Below are positions 35,092-45,784 of a DNA stretch of 64,000 bases, one piece after another. A model generated the notes under the pieces. The model saw only the letters and a list, made by a program, of their open reading frames with translations, was not told the DNA's origin and ran no database searches. Origin of the DNA: Isoetes taiwanensis (lineage: Eukaryota; Streptophyta; Lycopodiopsida; Isoetales; Isoetaceae); contig JAJEKV010000157.1 of the NCBI GenBank assembly GCA_021234155.1, positions 590,807-654,806 on the forward strand, read 5' to 3'. The position numbers and the translations under genes are program-made. Position 1 is the stretch's first letter; the number at the start of each line of letters is the position of its first letter.

Positions 35092-36600
35092 GTCTCCACT
35101 TTGTATAATCTGCTCTATGGGCACCCTACCAAACCTGCCACTTTCTTGGCCTGGCTTAACCTTATCCGAGTTGAAAGGCCATATCCCAGTTGCTCTAAAA
35201 CCCGCCTTGATGTTGCTAGGTGTCAGCCTTGATTCAATGGCCTGTGAAATGAGCTCCGCGATGTCCTCCGTCTTTGGCTCTGTCCTCCCTTTGCTAACCA
35301 AATAGGAAGACCTCAACCTTTTGAATGCTGCTTTGAATGGTGCAAAGCATGCCACATCCAAAGGTTGTAACCTATGGGATGTGTGGGCTGGCAGAAGGGC
35401 AAAATGAATGCCCATTCCTTTACCTGCCAAAATTACTTCTAGCTCCACATGGCTGCCATGACCATCCAATATTATAAGGTGTGGCCTTGATGGGAATACT
35501 CCACCTGGGGCCCTAGCAACAAAATGTGATAATCGGGACTTGAAGAATTCTGTAGTCATCCAGGCTGAGGACTGAACAACCTGAATTGCCCCTTCCTCAC
35601 ATCTGGCAATGTTATCTTGCCTCATCGGGGTACCCTTGAAGATGTACATATTAGGTATCTTGAACCCTTCAGCATTTACACATACGAGTATTGTAACCCA
35701 CTCCCTGTTGTTCATGACAACCTCACTTACCCTATTCTCCCCCTTCCTCCCTATGATCTTCATACCCTTTACCTTCCCAACTTGGATGTCAGTCTCATCA
35801 GCATTCCAAATTCTAGAGGCCGGGAAATCAAACTCGTCATAAATCTGCTTCAGACCAACATAGAAGTTATCCAAGTTCTGATGTGTCATAGCACGCACCC
35901 GAGCTATATCTAGTGTCTCTGCTTCTTAATGTAACCGCTGGATGTCTTTGCTTGAACAGTTTCCACCATTTACTACCAGGAACCCCACGGAAATCTGAGT
36001 TACCCCCTTCCATAGCCATCTATACTGCCCTCTCCTTGACAGCCAAGAGTGTAATCCCCATTCCCTGCTTGGCCCTAGAAAGTGCCCAGTTAACTAATTC
36101 TTCCTCTTACAGAGTTGTTAGAATTTGAGGATTACCAGTTTGTTTATGAGATATATGGCCATACAGCAAGTCCCGTATTGTTGACCCGGGATTCCAGACA
36201 TTCTAGATGCCTCTCTAGCAAATATATCATACTCACTAACCTCATCCAATATGTTGGCCATTTGATCTTTAGTCCATTGCCCCTGTTTGGTTGGCCTCAG
36301 TGGCATTGTGGAGGATGCAGCACCGATTTGTGGTGTCCAATGCTTCCTCCTGGGCGCAGTGATCCGCAGTGATCCTTTTCCTCGCTGTAGGTACCCTGTT
36401 GTTGGCTTCACCATCGACCTTCCTGCGACCTCTTGTGGAAACTATGTCTGTTGTCGTGCTCCTCACAGCCTGATGTCGAGAAGTTTAAAAATTGGAAGCT
36501 GAAGCTGCATTTTATCCTGTTAAGGGCCATAGCGGGAGCTGGATATTCGAATTGGGCTCCGGTAATCGAGTGCTGAAATGGGCGTGAATTCAAGCAAGGG

Positions 36601-39135
36601 GCATTGAATTCTACTTTCGAATTGGCATGATCAGTGTTCTTAACGCAGCCACGAGTGTCTAAATCTATTGCACAACTATAGACACCAGTTGCACGACAGC
36701 AGCAAACAGGGCTAACGCATAGCGGAACTCTGTTGCACAGCGACAGACACTAGTTGCATGACAGGGGGGAATAGAATTAATGCAAAGGAGCAACCCATAA
36801 CGGCCAGAGGACGTCCACTTAACGTCAACTGGAAACACATGTGGTGAAGCCCTGCCACCATTTGACGCTAGAGGGGCCCCTGCGGCATGACACATGGCGA
36901 TGTCATACCGACACGACGGGGTGGTGACACGTGCCCCCAGGGACAGTCACGATAGGAGGCGACCATGTCCTAGGACCCATGTCCCCTCGCGCTCTTTTAA
37001 AAGAGTGATGGCCCGTGACTTGGATTCTAGCAATCCATTTGGGGGCTTCAAATACATGTTATGTGGTTAACCCATAGGACCTATGCCTTTATGGGAAATA
37101 AGGTATATGCTATAACCACTTATAACTGGGTGCAGGGACATGTGTCTAGCTTTGGTGCTACGTTAGACATATAATTCTAGGGACAAGAAGGTTGATATTT
37201 GTTATAACCACTCATAACTGGAATGAGCAAAAAAAAAAAAAAAAAATCGGCAAAGGGATCCTCGCCGTTCTCCACGGGGTCCATTTGCATCGGTCCATCG
37301 GGGGCAGACCAGACCAGAGGATCCGAGCCGTCGTTTGCGATGGCGGATCTCAGCCGTTGATTTGCCTCTCTGCTTCAGAATCACACCGTCGTATTCCCGC
37401 TCTTGAGAGCACATACCGGTGAGGCCTTCCGCCGGGATACTGTTGACAGGAATTCCGGCCGGTGGCCGCTTCATTACCAAACTTGGCATACGTGGCACCA
37501 TTGTCAGTCTATACTAGACACCAGTCAGGCATCGCTGACCAGATCTGGAATGTTGAACCCATCCTGAACATCTCTGCCGTCTGTATTACGATTCTGGCGT
37601 CTGGCTTTGGGAGCAGGAATCACGTATAGTTGATGCTGACGGGTGGCCCAATCACTAATCCCGGCATCTGGCACTCATGTGGCGATCCTGGCTGGTGTCT
37701 TGGGGTTCCGGGATCACGTAGAAGGTGTGGAAATTCCCCCAGGTGCCGGAATCACGTATGGTTGATACTGGTGAGTGGCCCAATCGGTGATCCCTGCTTC
37801 TAGGACTTATGTAGCAATCCTGGCTTTGGGGCTCCGGGATCACATAAAGAGTGCAGGGATTCCTGCGGGTGGTAGAATCGGACGGTGATCCTTGCCTACG
37901 GGACCCATGTTGCAATCTTGGCCATTGGCATCAGGCTCCGGAATTACGTATGTATGATACGGCGGGATGGTGTCGGAATCGGTATTGTGGCCTGCATGTT
38001 GATTGATACCTTCAGCTACCCACATATAGGTCCGAATCATCTTGGGACTCAGGTGGGCGGAATTAAGTACGCCGATTTCGACGGAAAGTCAGACATGGAG
38101 TTGGAATCCCCAATCTCCCAAAGGAAGCTGAGAGCCAGTGGCCTGTTGGAGCAGTCGAAATCTCCGAAGATATTTGCAGGGTTCGATCGCTTGGGGGAGG
38201 AGAGGAAGGATGGGTCAGTATCCGCAGTGGGTGTTGAGTCGTGTGGGCATATAGGTGAGCCCACAGAACAGACTTAAGAGATTGATTATGTTCATGACAC
38301 TACAGTCAACAAATGGCTGTGCAAAATTGGTAATTGCACCGGCGCTTAGATGAAGAGAGGTGATTTGGAGAACAACCATTGGAAAAAACACAGCTGCACT
38401 AATTGGCAGATTTCAGGAGCCAAAGGTGCGCAGGCCAAACCTTGGGAGCTTGCTGCCCAAGAAAAAAGGTGTTACTACACCACTCTTTATGTGAGGGCCC
38501 GTGATGCTGAGTACAAGATAAACTACAACATCAGACAAGAAAACTGTTGGGTATTATATACACAATGTTTTCTTGGCCTCGGAGGACATGGAACTTTTGA
38601 TAGAGTGACCGATTGAGATTAAAAGAAATCAGGAATTGAAGATGCTGGACATCGGGAAGGAACGGACAAGGAGAAACTTTGATCAATCACCGCTACTCGT
38701 AATAATACGACATTTGATTTCATTTCTTTTTTTTTTTTTTTTTCCGTAAGCATTGCTGCCAGGTAAATTTGCTTTGTCAACTAGTTCGTGATCCTCCACA
38801 AATTCCATTTTCAAGTTAACTTCATTCTATATTATCGTCTTTCCTTCAAAAAATGTCGGAGCAAGCCAATGAAATTGTGCCATGGAAATAAAAGAACATA
38901 ACTACCCAACTAAAGTGAAAAGCATTGTCGTTACAATGCATCAGTCACATCAATATGGCCGCGACATAGCAAAATAAGCAAGCCGCGGTTTAGGCCTATT
39001 TGGCCTATTCTTGCACATAGCATATTCTAGATAGATAGATAGTATGTGGTAGGTTAAAATCGAATTATAGTGCGAGATCACCCTAAAACAACGGCCTATT
39101 CTCGCGATGTAGCAAAGTAAACAATCCATGGTTTT
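36601..39135. other. No supported gene; repeat-like sequence
   Basis: 37245-37395 repeats the segment at 28183-28330. From about 37600 to 38060 a degenerate unit of roughly 130-150 bases recurs (CCGGGATCACGTA..., TGGCCCAATC-GTGATCCCTG). Open frames at 37885-38277 and 38350-38616 have no recognised domain. A T18 run lies near 38727. Nothing else can be named. Confidence 0.45.
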
Positions 39136-39480
39136 TGTGACGTTCTAGGTATTTATACGGTATACGTATACATACTATGACGCGTCACAGGATATAATTA
39201 TAACCTTAGGGGTCAACTTGGGCTAACCTAAAAGGGTTTTTATTAGCTATGCTAAAATATTAGTGAGTAAATAACCTAATTAGGTTATTAATTAGTTAAA
39301 GTCAACCAATAGGGCAGTGCCACCTGGTTCAAATCAATTGGCCAAGGGAAACTTGCCAAGTTTGGAGGGCAAATTGGGGCCCTACCTCCAATTCTGCCCC
39401 AAATCAATTTGGGGAGAGTTGGAAGAAGGAGGAGCTACCAGCTACTGTAACCAGACTTGAAAAATGGAAGCCTTTCGTGA
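39136..39480 (+). repeat. LTR-X 5'-end fragment, + orientation
   Basis: It starts TGTGACGTTC with a following TATACGGTATACGTATA block and continues with CAATTGGCCAAGGG-AACTTGCCA. It matches the reverse complement of 6488 down to about 6190. It stops where the Tigger-like copy B begins, suggesting copy B or a deletion truncated it. Confidence 0.7.
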
Positions 39481-39507
39481 CAACGGGTCCAGCCAAGAGA
39501 CCAATTA

Positions 39508-41565
39508 GCATCATGAACTGGGGGGGTCCAAGCTCCTGCGCCGTTACTTTAATAGTCCCATTCGCATATAACTCGAGCCTGCCATCGCCATACTTCTGGA
39601 CTCGTGAAGACACCAAGTGTGCCACCTGACACGCCACTTAACATTCTGTTCGTCTGCCAGTCTCCTACGATCGAGTAACGGTGCATCAATACAGCTTCAC
39701 GCTTACACCGTGGTCATCATACCCGAGGCCCCATATGTCCTAAGGTTGCCAGCTATCGTGCTTTAGGCCAACAGTTACCGTCCCCAGTTTGCCCGCCTTC
39801 GCCAAATTTCCAGCCTACCTCCATAAACCCTTCCTAATTCTTCAATCGATTTGCCCCTAAACGGCTCGGACTGTCTCTGCTCCAGCTGTAGTGGATGAAT
39901 TTGGCCTTTAAGGTGAGAATTTTGGAAATCTGTAATGTCCAGACCATGCCAGGCCCATCATTCCTTTCTTTCTTTAAATTGGGAGTTCATTGTCTCCCTG
40001 CGGCAGCCGAAGTATTCTTAATCAGCCCCCGAAGCGCCACAGATAAGCGCCGACTTCTGTTGCCTTCTTCAACATAATTTGGATAACTCTGGGCTAGGCT
40101 GGTTAACTGTGTTTTCTTGCATTAACATAGTAGGCACAACGATGATTATGGATCAAGCACGCAGGGCAAGCTTCCCTGAAAGTGGGCCGACCTGGGCCAC
40201 TGTCAGGTCCAGAAGGAGGGGAGCTCCGTCGCCTGGGAAACGACCTCGCGGACTTCCCAGCAATCATCCCAGCCCCAGTAGCTCCACAATATCCACAACT
40301 CCGAACTTCTTTTCAATTCGCAACTGTCTTGTTACAACGGCGGCGGTGACCCATGCCGTAGGTTCCTTCCTCCATGTTGAGGTGTCTCCAGAGATAGTCT
40401 CCCAGGTTGAAAGGGTCCGCTACCAACTTAATCCACTGCCAGATTGTGGTTACTGAAGAAGATAACGTCCTCTTCCAAAGCGATGTGCAACCTTGAATGC
40501 TTCTCTCCACATTTGCATGGCCACTACTGGACGTTCATCTTTCTCTTGTTTTTTTTTTTTTTTTTTTTTTTTTTTTTCTGGAAATGAATTAATGAAACAG
40601 AGCCTCGGCCTTTTTTTGGATCCGAGTTTTGGATATAGTTCATGTGTATAACTTTAGTTTTGTGTTAACACTTGCTTTTCTTGTACTATGCCAACGTGCT
40701 TCAGGATGCAAAGAGACATAAGACAAGACAAATTAGTTGTTGTATATAATGTTTGTGTATGTGTAGTGAGCATGATCTGAATGGCACATAACTTAAGAGG
40801 TCGGTCGAGTTCCAGTTAGTTGATCACCAATGTCTGTTGTATTATACATCCAGAAATCTCCTTCTGAGTTAAACAAATATCTCAAACGTAATAAACAATG
40901 CAATGGGTTTAGGGTTGAATGCCAGCTGCCTCAGTTATCTATGGTCTCGTCACTGTCTTCGGATACCTGCCATATGCAAATATTTGTATTGTATCACAAA
41001 TGACAATTCCCATAAAGGCATGCTGTAGACTAAACAAACCTGGTTAGTGAATGTATTGCCCTCCTCGAATCTTGGTGTTGGCCGCGTGCTTCAGACATAT
41101 TTGTCCTCCAAGTCTTTGCAAACTCCACATCCATTCCCCTGGCCCGGGAGATTATGTCCTTGTCCACACCTATTTCGACCATTTTTCAAATGATCCTAGC
41201 CTTGCCTATGGTCTTATCGTGGTCATGTTGGGGACCAAAATTGGTTGCTGCATAATTGGCCCAAACTTGTGTGTCCAACCTCATGGAAACCCCAGGGCCA
41301 ATCTCAGCATGTATTTGTGTCTCTCCCTCCCTATTGACCAAGTCCCATGTCTTCATTGGTGACCTGATTTTGCTAATGGAGTTTGGGACAGGTCTGACCA
41401 GAGGCAGGAACCCTTCTATGCTAACATCTTGCACACCAGTCACCCGAGCATAAGTGTGTATCCTCCAAGCTACACATAACCTCAACTTCTTCTTCACTAT
41501 CATGTGCAATTGTGTGATCACTCATAACTGGGGTTGTCAATCCACTGACCTGCTGACGTTCATAG
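39508..41565 (-). mobile_element. Tigger-like element copy B (internally deleted)
   Basis: It is collinear with 29165-31315 over nearly its whole length at high identity (start CATCATGAACTGGG, end CCACTGACCTGCTG). The transposase gene itself is absent. A homopolymer of about 27 T (40550-40576) replaces a stretch present in copy A. The copy keeps an extra ~30 bases (ATATAACTCGAGCC...) near 39566 that copy A lacks. Frames are broken. Confidence 0.75.
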
Positions 41566-42511
41566 TCATTAGGGCGGATTTGGGGTCTCAAAACAGCCTC
41601 CTATCAGCCATTCCACGTCATATTTCCGCTCCTTTTTTCCCATGCCACCTAGGATACCAAACTCTCATAATTACAGATTTACTTGGAATATTCTCCCGGA
41701 ATAAGGGGGATCGCACATTCATGGCGCCATATGTATTTAATTCTGTTGGTTGTCAGACAGACTGATGCAACACGTGGCGCTTCTAAAAAGCCACTTGCAT
41801 TATAGCATACCGGCAACTCATGACGGTGTCTCTTAGTTTCAGATACCAAGTGTGCGCGTCACCGATTCTTGTCTTGCGCTATTTTCATTTAGAGGCCATG
41901 GCCATACAAGCTTCCCGCCTTCTACATTTTAAAATTTGAATGTGTAGGTTGAAGCTTTGTATCAGACTTTCATTTCGAGGCACTGCGGCTGTGCCTTAAA
42001 AGTTTGTAAACTGGGATCTTTACTTCATCCCAATACAAGCTTCCCGCCCCCTACAATTCGAAATTTGAATTTGCTTAATGTATAAAAGCATGGATTGTAG
42101 GAGAATGGACTTTTCGATTTCCATATGCACGTTGCAAATTTCAAAAACGAGGTTAGTATGGACGTTCGGCTCACACAAAGCGAATTGGGCTGGGGCATAC
42201 AAATTGTACACCTTCATTTCACGCCGTGCGATCCACGCAGTATGGAAGCTCCAAATGATGTGTGAATAAGGATCCAACTGACTCACAAATATGCTCCAGT
42301 CTTCAATCGCAAAAAAGGAGGTCTAAAAAATAAGAACTTAGACCTCGACATGTTGCGTCTTGCAGGCTCAAAAAGTGTCGACATCTGGGCGGATGGCAGT
42401 TTATATCCATTGGATCCGTAGAGTGGCAAGAAACCGTCATTTCGAGACGTTTCAAGTTTAGTCCGATTTTGTGGTGACGGTAACTCTGGCCTCCTGGGAT
42501 ATTGTGAGAGA
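41566..42511. other. No gene supported; spacer before the transposase-like gene
   Basis: Two partial direct repeats of ACAAGCTTCCCGCC...CTACA..T..AAATTTGAAT occur at 41906 and 42035. Opposed open frames at 42283-42794 (-) overlap the start of the + gene and look like shadows. This may be the terminal region of the element carrying the next gene, but I found no clear terminal repeat. Confidence 0.4.
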
Positions 42512-44760
42512 TTGAGAGAGGATGAAGGCATTCGGAATCGAATACAGTTCCTTGAGATGAGCTGCTTCCGATTGTCACAAGAGAATTATAACTTAAACCA
42601 GCAGCTCTTTTTTCTCTCGCTTCATTACTCCACTGTAATGAAGGAAAGGAATGACGGCTTGGGGAGGGAAATTTCTTTGAGATACGAAGTGGACAAGTCC
42701 AAATTGGTGATAGGGCAGCTGCAAGAAAAGATCCAAGAGCTCGAAAGAGCAAACTTTGGGCTTCAATGTAGGTTAAAGAATTTGAAGAAAACACCCCTTG
42801 GCTTGCGAGAAAGGAAGAAGCACTTCGGAATAGATAGAGGAATTGAAGTTTGGATCAGGTGCATTCAGACGCAGGGTCACGGCCACAAGGTCCGTTTACA
42901 ACACTAGCAAAGGCCAATCAAGATCTGGGAAAACTAGAAGCAATCTTGGTTACGTAGTGAAGAACCTAGCGACAAACAGGGTGATAGTGGATATGATTTG
43001 TCAGCCCTACAACTCTTCTCTCAAGAAGATGGTATTGGAAATGGTACTAGGAGAAATCTACAAGAAGCTAGAAGCGACAGATGTACAGACTGTTTGTGAC
43101 GACGTAGGCATTAGTAGGCTTGGTTACCGTTCTCTATTCAAGCCATTCCACGAAGCGTTGAAAAGAATGGGCACAAAAAAAGTATTCGCTCCACGTCCAC
43201 AAATTGTTGAGAATACAAGGGTTACTAGGACAAACATGGTGTATGCCATATTAGGAGAGATGCACCACGTCGAATGTGCTGGTCATGCCATAGTTATAAA
43301 AGATAAGAATGGCAAGGATTGTTGTGATATAGTTGGAATGAATGAACGCAATAATCTTTGAGTTGACCTGGTTAGTCTCTTACAATTCCTTGTCAAATAT
43401 TATGACTTAATAGTTGCAGAAACTAATGGTGAGATTGAAGTTTGCATAAAATTGGATGAAATAGAACTGACCAAGTTTGAGAAGTATGAGAGGGTATCCG
43501 TTCTCATCATGAATGGAGCAATTGAGAATGAAATTGCACATGCTAAATCAAAGAGCAACAAGAATAATAAAAAAGATGTAGAGGTGACGGACGAGGAGAA
43601 GAAGCGTGCCAAAAAATGGTTCTCATGTCAATCTGAAGATGACACCTGGTGGTTAGGTCTCTTTTAAAGTTCAGAAAGAAACCCACGAGGTATTGAAATG
43701 GGTGTTCAATCAAACTGACATCCCGAGTCTAATATCTAGATTCGAGGGAGGGGAAAAATTGCATGTAGATCACTATGGATCTTACAAAGTAATTTTTCAC
43801 TTGGCGTCTGATTTAAAAACTGAGAAAGCAATGTACAACATAAGTGGAGGAGGACAAGGAACATGCAAAAGTTGTCTGTACTGCAATCATGCAAGGAAGT
43901 CAAGTACTGGGAAGACTGTTTCAACCTTGTCCCTTAACCAAGCAAATGCTCCTAATAGAGGAGAAAAAGATCCCAAGTTCCATGGCATTTTCCCCATTCC
44001 ATTAGAGAGGGTTCATATCTGCACTTTGCACGGCTTTGTGAGAACCATCGACAAGATGATTTTTGAGCTGCAGATTCGTGTAGAACATTTCAGACAAGAA
44101 GAGAAGAGAGGAAGGAATTCATAGAGTTGAACATGTTCTATCAGAAGCAGGTTTGCATAGTGGCAACGTAAGATTAGAGCTCGATGAGAAATGGGCAGGA
44201 AGAACAAGTGTGCCTCGTAAGGTGTCAATTGGAGGGGTGAAAGCTCGACGCTTCATAAAGAATCATAGAGAGGCTCTGAACGGAAGGGAGAAAAGGTCTA
44301 TGAATTTGGAAAATTGCTGGTTGATGCGGAGCAGGACTGCACAGATGGCGTTCGTTCGGCATTGAGGAAAAAAAAAGCATGGGATGCATTGTCTGAATTG
44401 TTCCCATATATTCAGAGAATGGACCTCACAAGAGAAAATGCAGAAATGTTCGTGCAAGCGAATAACAAATTTATTAGGGCTTACATAGACGCATGGGGAG
44501 AGAGTGAAGTCACGCACTACTTGCACATCTTTTGGACTCATACGCCTTGGTTTTTTAGGAAGTATGGAAGCCTAGCAGTGTGGAGTGCACAAGGCATGGA
44601 GAAGTCGCATAAACAAGCTAAAATAGCCTTTCATCGTAACACTCAAAGAGGGGGTGGAAATGTTGTTCGCTATTGCTTGCATTTATGTGGCTTCGCGTCG
44701 TGTGATGCTTTACAAGATAACAATAAAAAAAGATTACTTTTGATTAAAGTTGTGAAAATT
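42512..44760 (+). pseudogene. Transposase-like gene of unassigned family, multiply frameshifted
   Basis: Coding-like sequence passes through at least five frame segments: 42512-42907 (N-terminal coiled coil, IQFLEMSCFRLSQENYNLNQ), 42843-43361, 43362-43667 after an in-frame TGA, 43693-44124, 44105-44330 and 44314-44760. Notable blocks: EGGEKLHVDHYGSYKVIFHL, GTCKSCLYCNHARKS (a CxxC pair), LHGFVRTIDKM, YLHIFWTHTPWFF and VWSAQGMEKSHKQAKIAFHR followed by GGG. This resembles proteins I associate with large eukaryotic DNA transposons, but I cannot assign a superfamily. It converges on coiled-coil gene B (44789-45265). With this many lesions it cannot make a full protein. Confidence 0.55.
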
Positions 44761-44788
44761 GTTACATTGAAAAACAAAATACAACGAC

Positions 44789-45265
44789 TCATTGTTGCTC
44801 CAGTGCGAGCTCTTCTTCATTATCTTCATCATCATCGTCAGCTCCGTCCTCGTCTTCGTCTTCGTCTCTTCTCCTCAAGCCAGCAATCACCCTATCCAAA
44901 CGTTCCTCCAATCTGTCCACCATCTCTTTGTACATGTCCCGCTCCTGTCCCAATACCACAACGTGTTCTTCTGCCTGAATTAACAACCTCGTTGCCATCA
45001 TAACCACCTCAGTGCAGTTGTTGGGGCATAACCTTCCCCTCCTGTCCAGCCTTCTATTCAACCGCCTGATATGCCTCTCCTGGCTACGAAGCATGAGAAC
45101 GTTGAATTCATTCTCTTCTTCTTTCTGCTGAATTGTAACGACATTTTCCTTTAGAAGATCGTCTTGCTCCTTCAACCTCTTCATTAGAACACCCAACACT
45201 ATGTCAGAAGGGAGTTCCATCCTCGGGCATTTTCCCTTATCAGCGACTGAGGATGTGGAGGCCAT
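44789..45265 (-). CDS. Coiled-coil gene B, left-arm copy, 158 aa, unknown function
   Basis: The open frame is intact from ATG (45265) to stop. It starts MASTSSVADKGKCPRMELPS, then DIVLGVLMKRLKEQDDLLKE, a long heptad-rich helix with basic RRLNRRLDRRGRL, a second helix (DMYKEMVDRLEERLDRVI), and a D/E-rich tail. The N-terminal block, a polar start then DI-L-V-MKR-KE-D, is shared with gene A, so A and B are related. A second copy begins at 63874 on +. There is no signal peptide or membrane segment. It lies inside an inverted duplication and converges with the transposase-like gene, so it may be an element gene. Function unknown. Confidence 0.65.
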   Translation of the reverse strand: MASTSSVADKGKCPRMELPSDIVLGVLMKRLKEQDDLLKENVVTIQQKEEENEFNVLMLRSQERHIRRLNRRLDRRGRLCPNNCTEVVMMATRLLIQAEEHVVVLGQERDMYKEMVDRLEERLDRVIAGLRRRDEDEDEDGADDDDEDNEEELALEQQ

Positions 45266-45416
45266 AGATGGACTTATACATATTAGCGCTTGAACATATT
45301 AAATACAGTCGGCTGCTGTCGCACGTGTCGAGCGGATTCTGTCGGCTGTCCGCTAGAACACATTAATGGTACTGTCCGCTGGAACACATCAATAACTATA
45401 TTCTAAGTACACTGTA

Positions 45417-45482
45417 TCACACCACGCGAAATCTGCACACGCGCTTTAAAAGCTTATGCAGGGTTTCGCTTCGTGTGATCTG
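45417..45482. repeat. Inverted motif pair (hairpin site) near gene B, left arm
   Basis: TCACACCACGCGAAA is followed about 35 bases later by TTTCGCTTCGTGTGATC. This is one of a set of such pairs between the coiled-coil genes; its mirror is at 63577-63645. Confidence 0.8.
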
Positions 45483-45784
45483 TCTTGTCATTCTCTCTAC
45501 CACGGATATTGAAAATTAAAAATAGAAAACGTAATATTCGGCACATTTTTCAAAAACTTTTTCCATTGCAAAACAAAATAATTACAAACATTAAAAAAAA
45601 AACGGGCCACTCTAGGAGGAGCCCGGTGTTTGCAGCACATCCAAGGTCCATGTCACCATCATCTAGCCATGTCACCTAAAATTTGCCATCATCACCCAAT
45701 GAAAAGACCAAAGATGGACATCTTTGGTTTTTTGGCCTAGTCAAAACTTGACCTTGCTTACTTGGCATGCCATGTCACCACTTG

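Larger units (their letters stand above)
32098..35096 (+). mobile_element. Young non-autonomous LTR retrotransposon with GTCTC target duplication
   Basis: Two 352-bp LTRs (32103-32454 and 34740-35091) begin TGTTAACCACCTAGTGGTTA and end AATCCAAACA. By eye they differ at one base (AGCATCCGGC versus AGCATCTGGC). GTCTC at 32098-32102 and 35092-35096 is the 5-bp target duplication. The primer site TTGGCGCCGTTATGCCGG follows the left LTR, and the purine tract AGGGGAGGCAAG precedes the right LTR. The 2.3-kb interior has no gag or pol frame, so it must use proteins from another element. It is inserted in the Tigger-like transposase gene. Confidence 0.95.
31480..36375 (-). pseudogene. Tigger/jerky-like transposase (HTH-Psq, HTH-CenpB, DDE_1), interrupted
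   Basis: Order on -: a Psq-type helix-turn-helix near 36300-36180 (GQWTKDQMANILDEVSEYD, REASRMSGIPGQ); a CENP-B-type helix-turn-helix near 36090-35905 (SDFRGVPGSKWWKLFKQRHP); then the DDE domain at 35898-35097, with NADETDIQV (first D), LIILDGHGSHVELEV (second D) and AHTSHRLQPLDVACF (third D). These are the hallmarks of PF03184-type transposases. The frame is cut at 35096 by a retrotransposon and resumes below 32098. The C-terminal basic coiled coil (ERFRRAEAERLKNKQVAARK) lies at 31872-31480. Stop codons are also present in the CENP-B segment. It is not a functional gene in this copy. Confidence 0.85.
29165..36600 (-). mobile_element. pogo/Tigger-like (CENP-B type) DNA element, copy A, interrupted by an LTR retrotransposon
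   Basis: The transposase gene runs on - from about 36375 to 31480, and a second coding region follows at 31310-30680. The stretch 29165-31315 is repeated at 39508-41565 (copy B). Copy A is split at 32098-35096 by a younger LTR element. The precise ends were not found: the left limit is where similarity to copy B begins, and the right limit is uncertain because copy B is internally deleted. Its position close to LTR-X fragments suggests nested insertion. Confidence 0.6.

Noticed and set aside
42283-42794. Two - strand frames over the start of the transposase-like gene
   Set aside because: Antisense shadow of the N-terminal coiled coil at 42512-42907. No domain.
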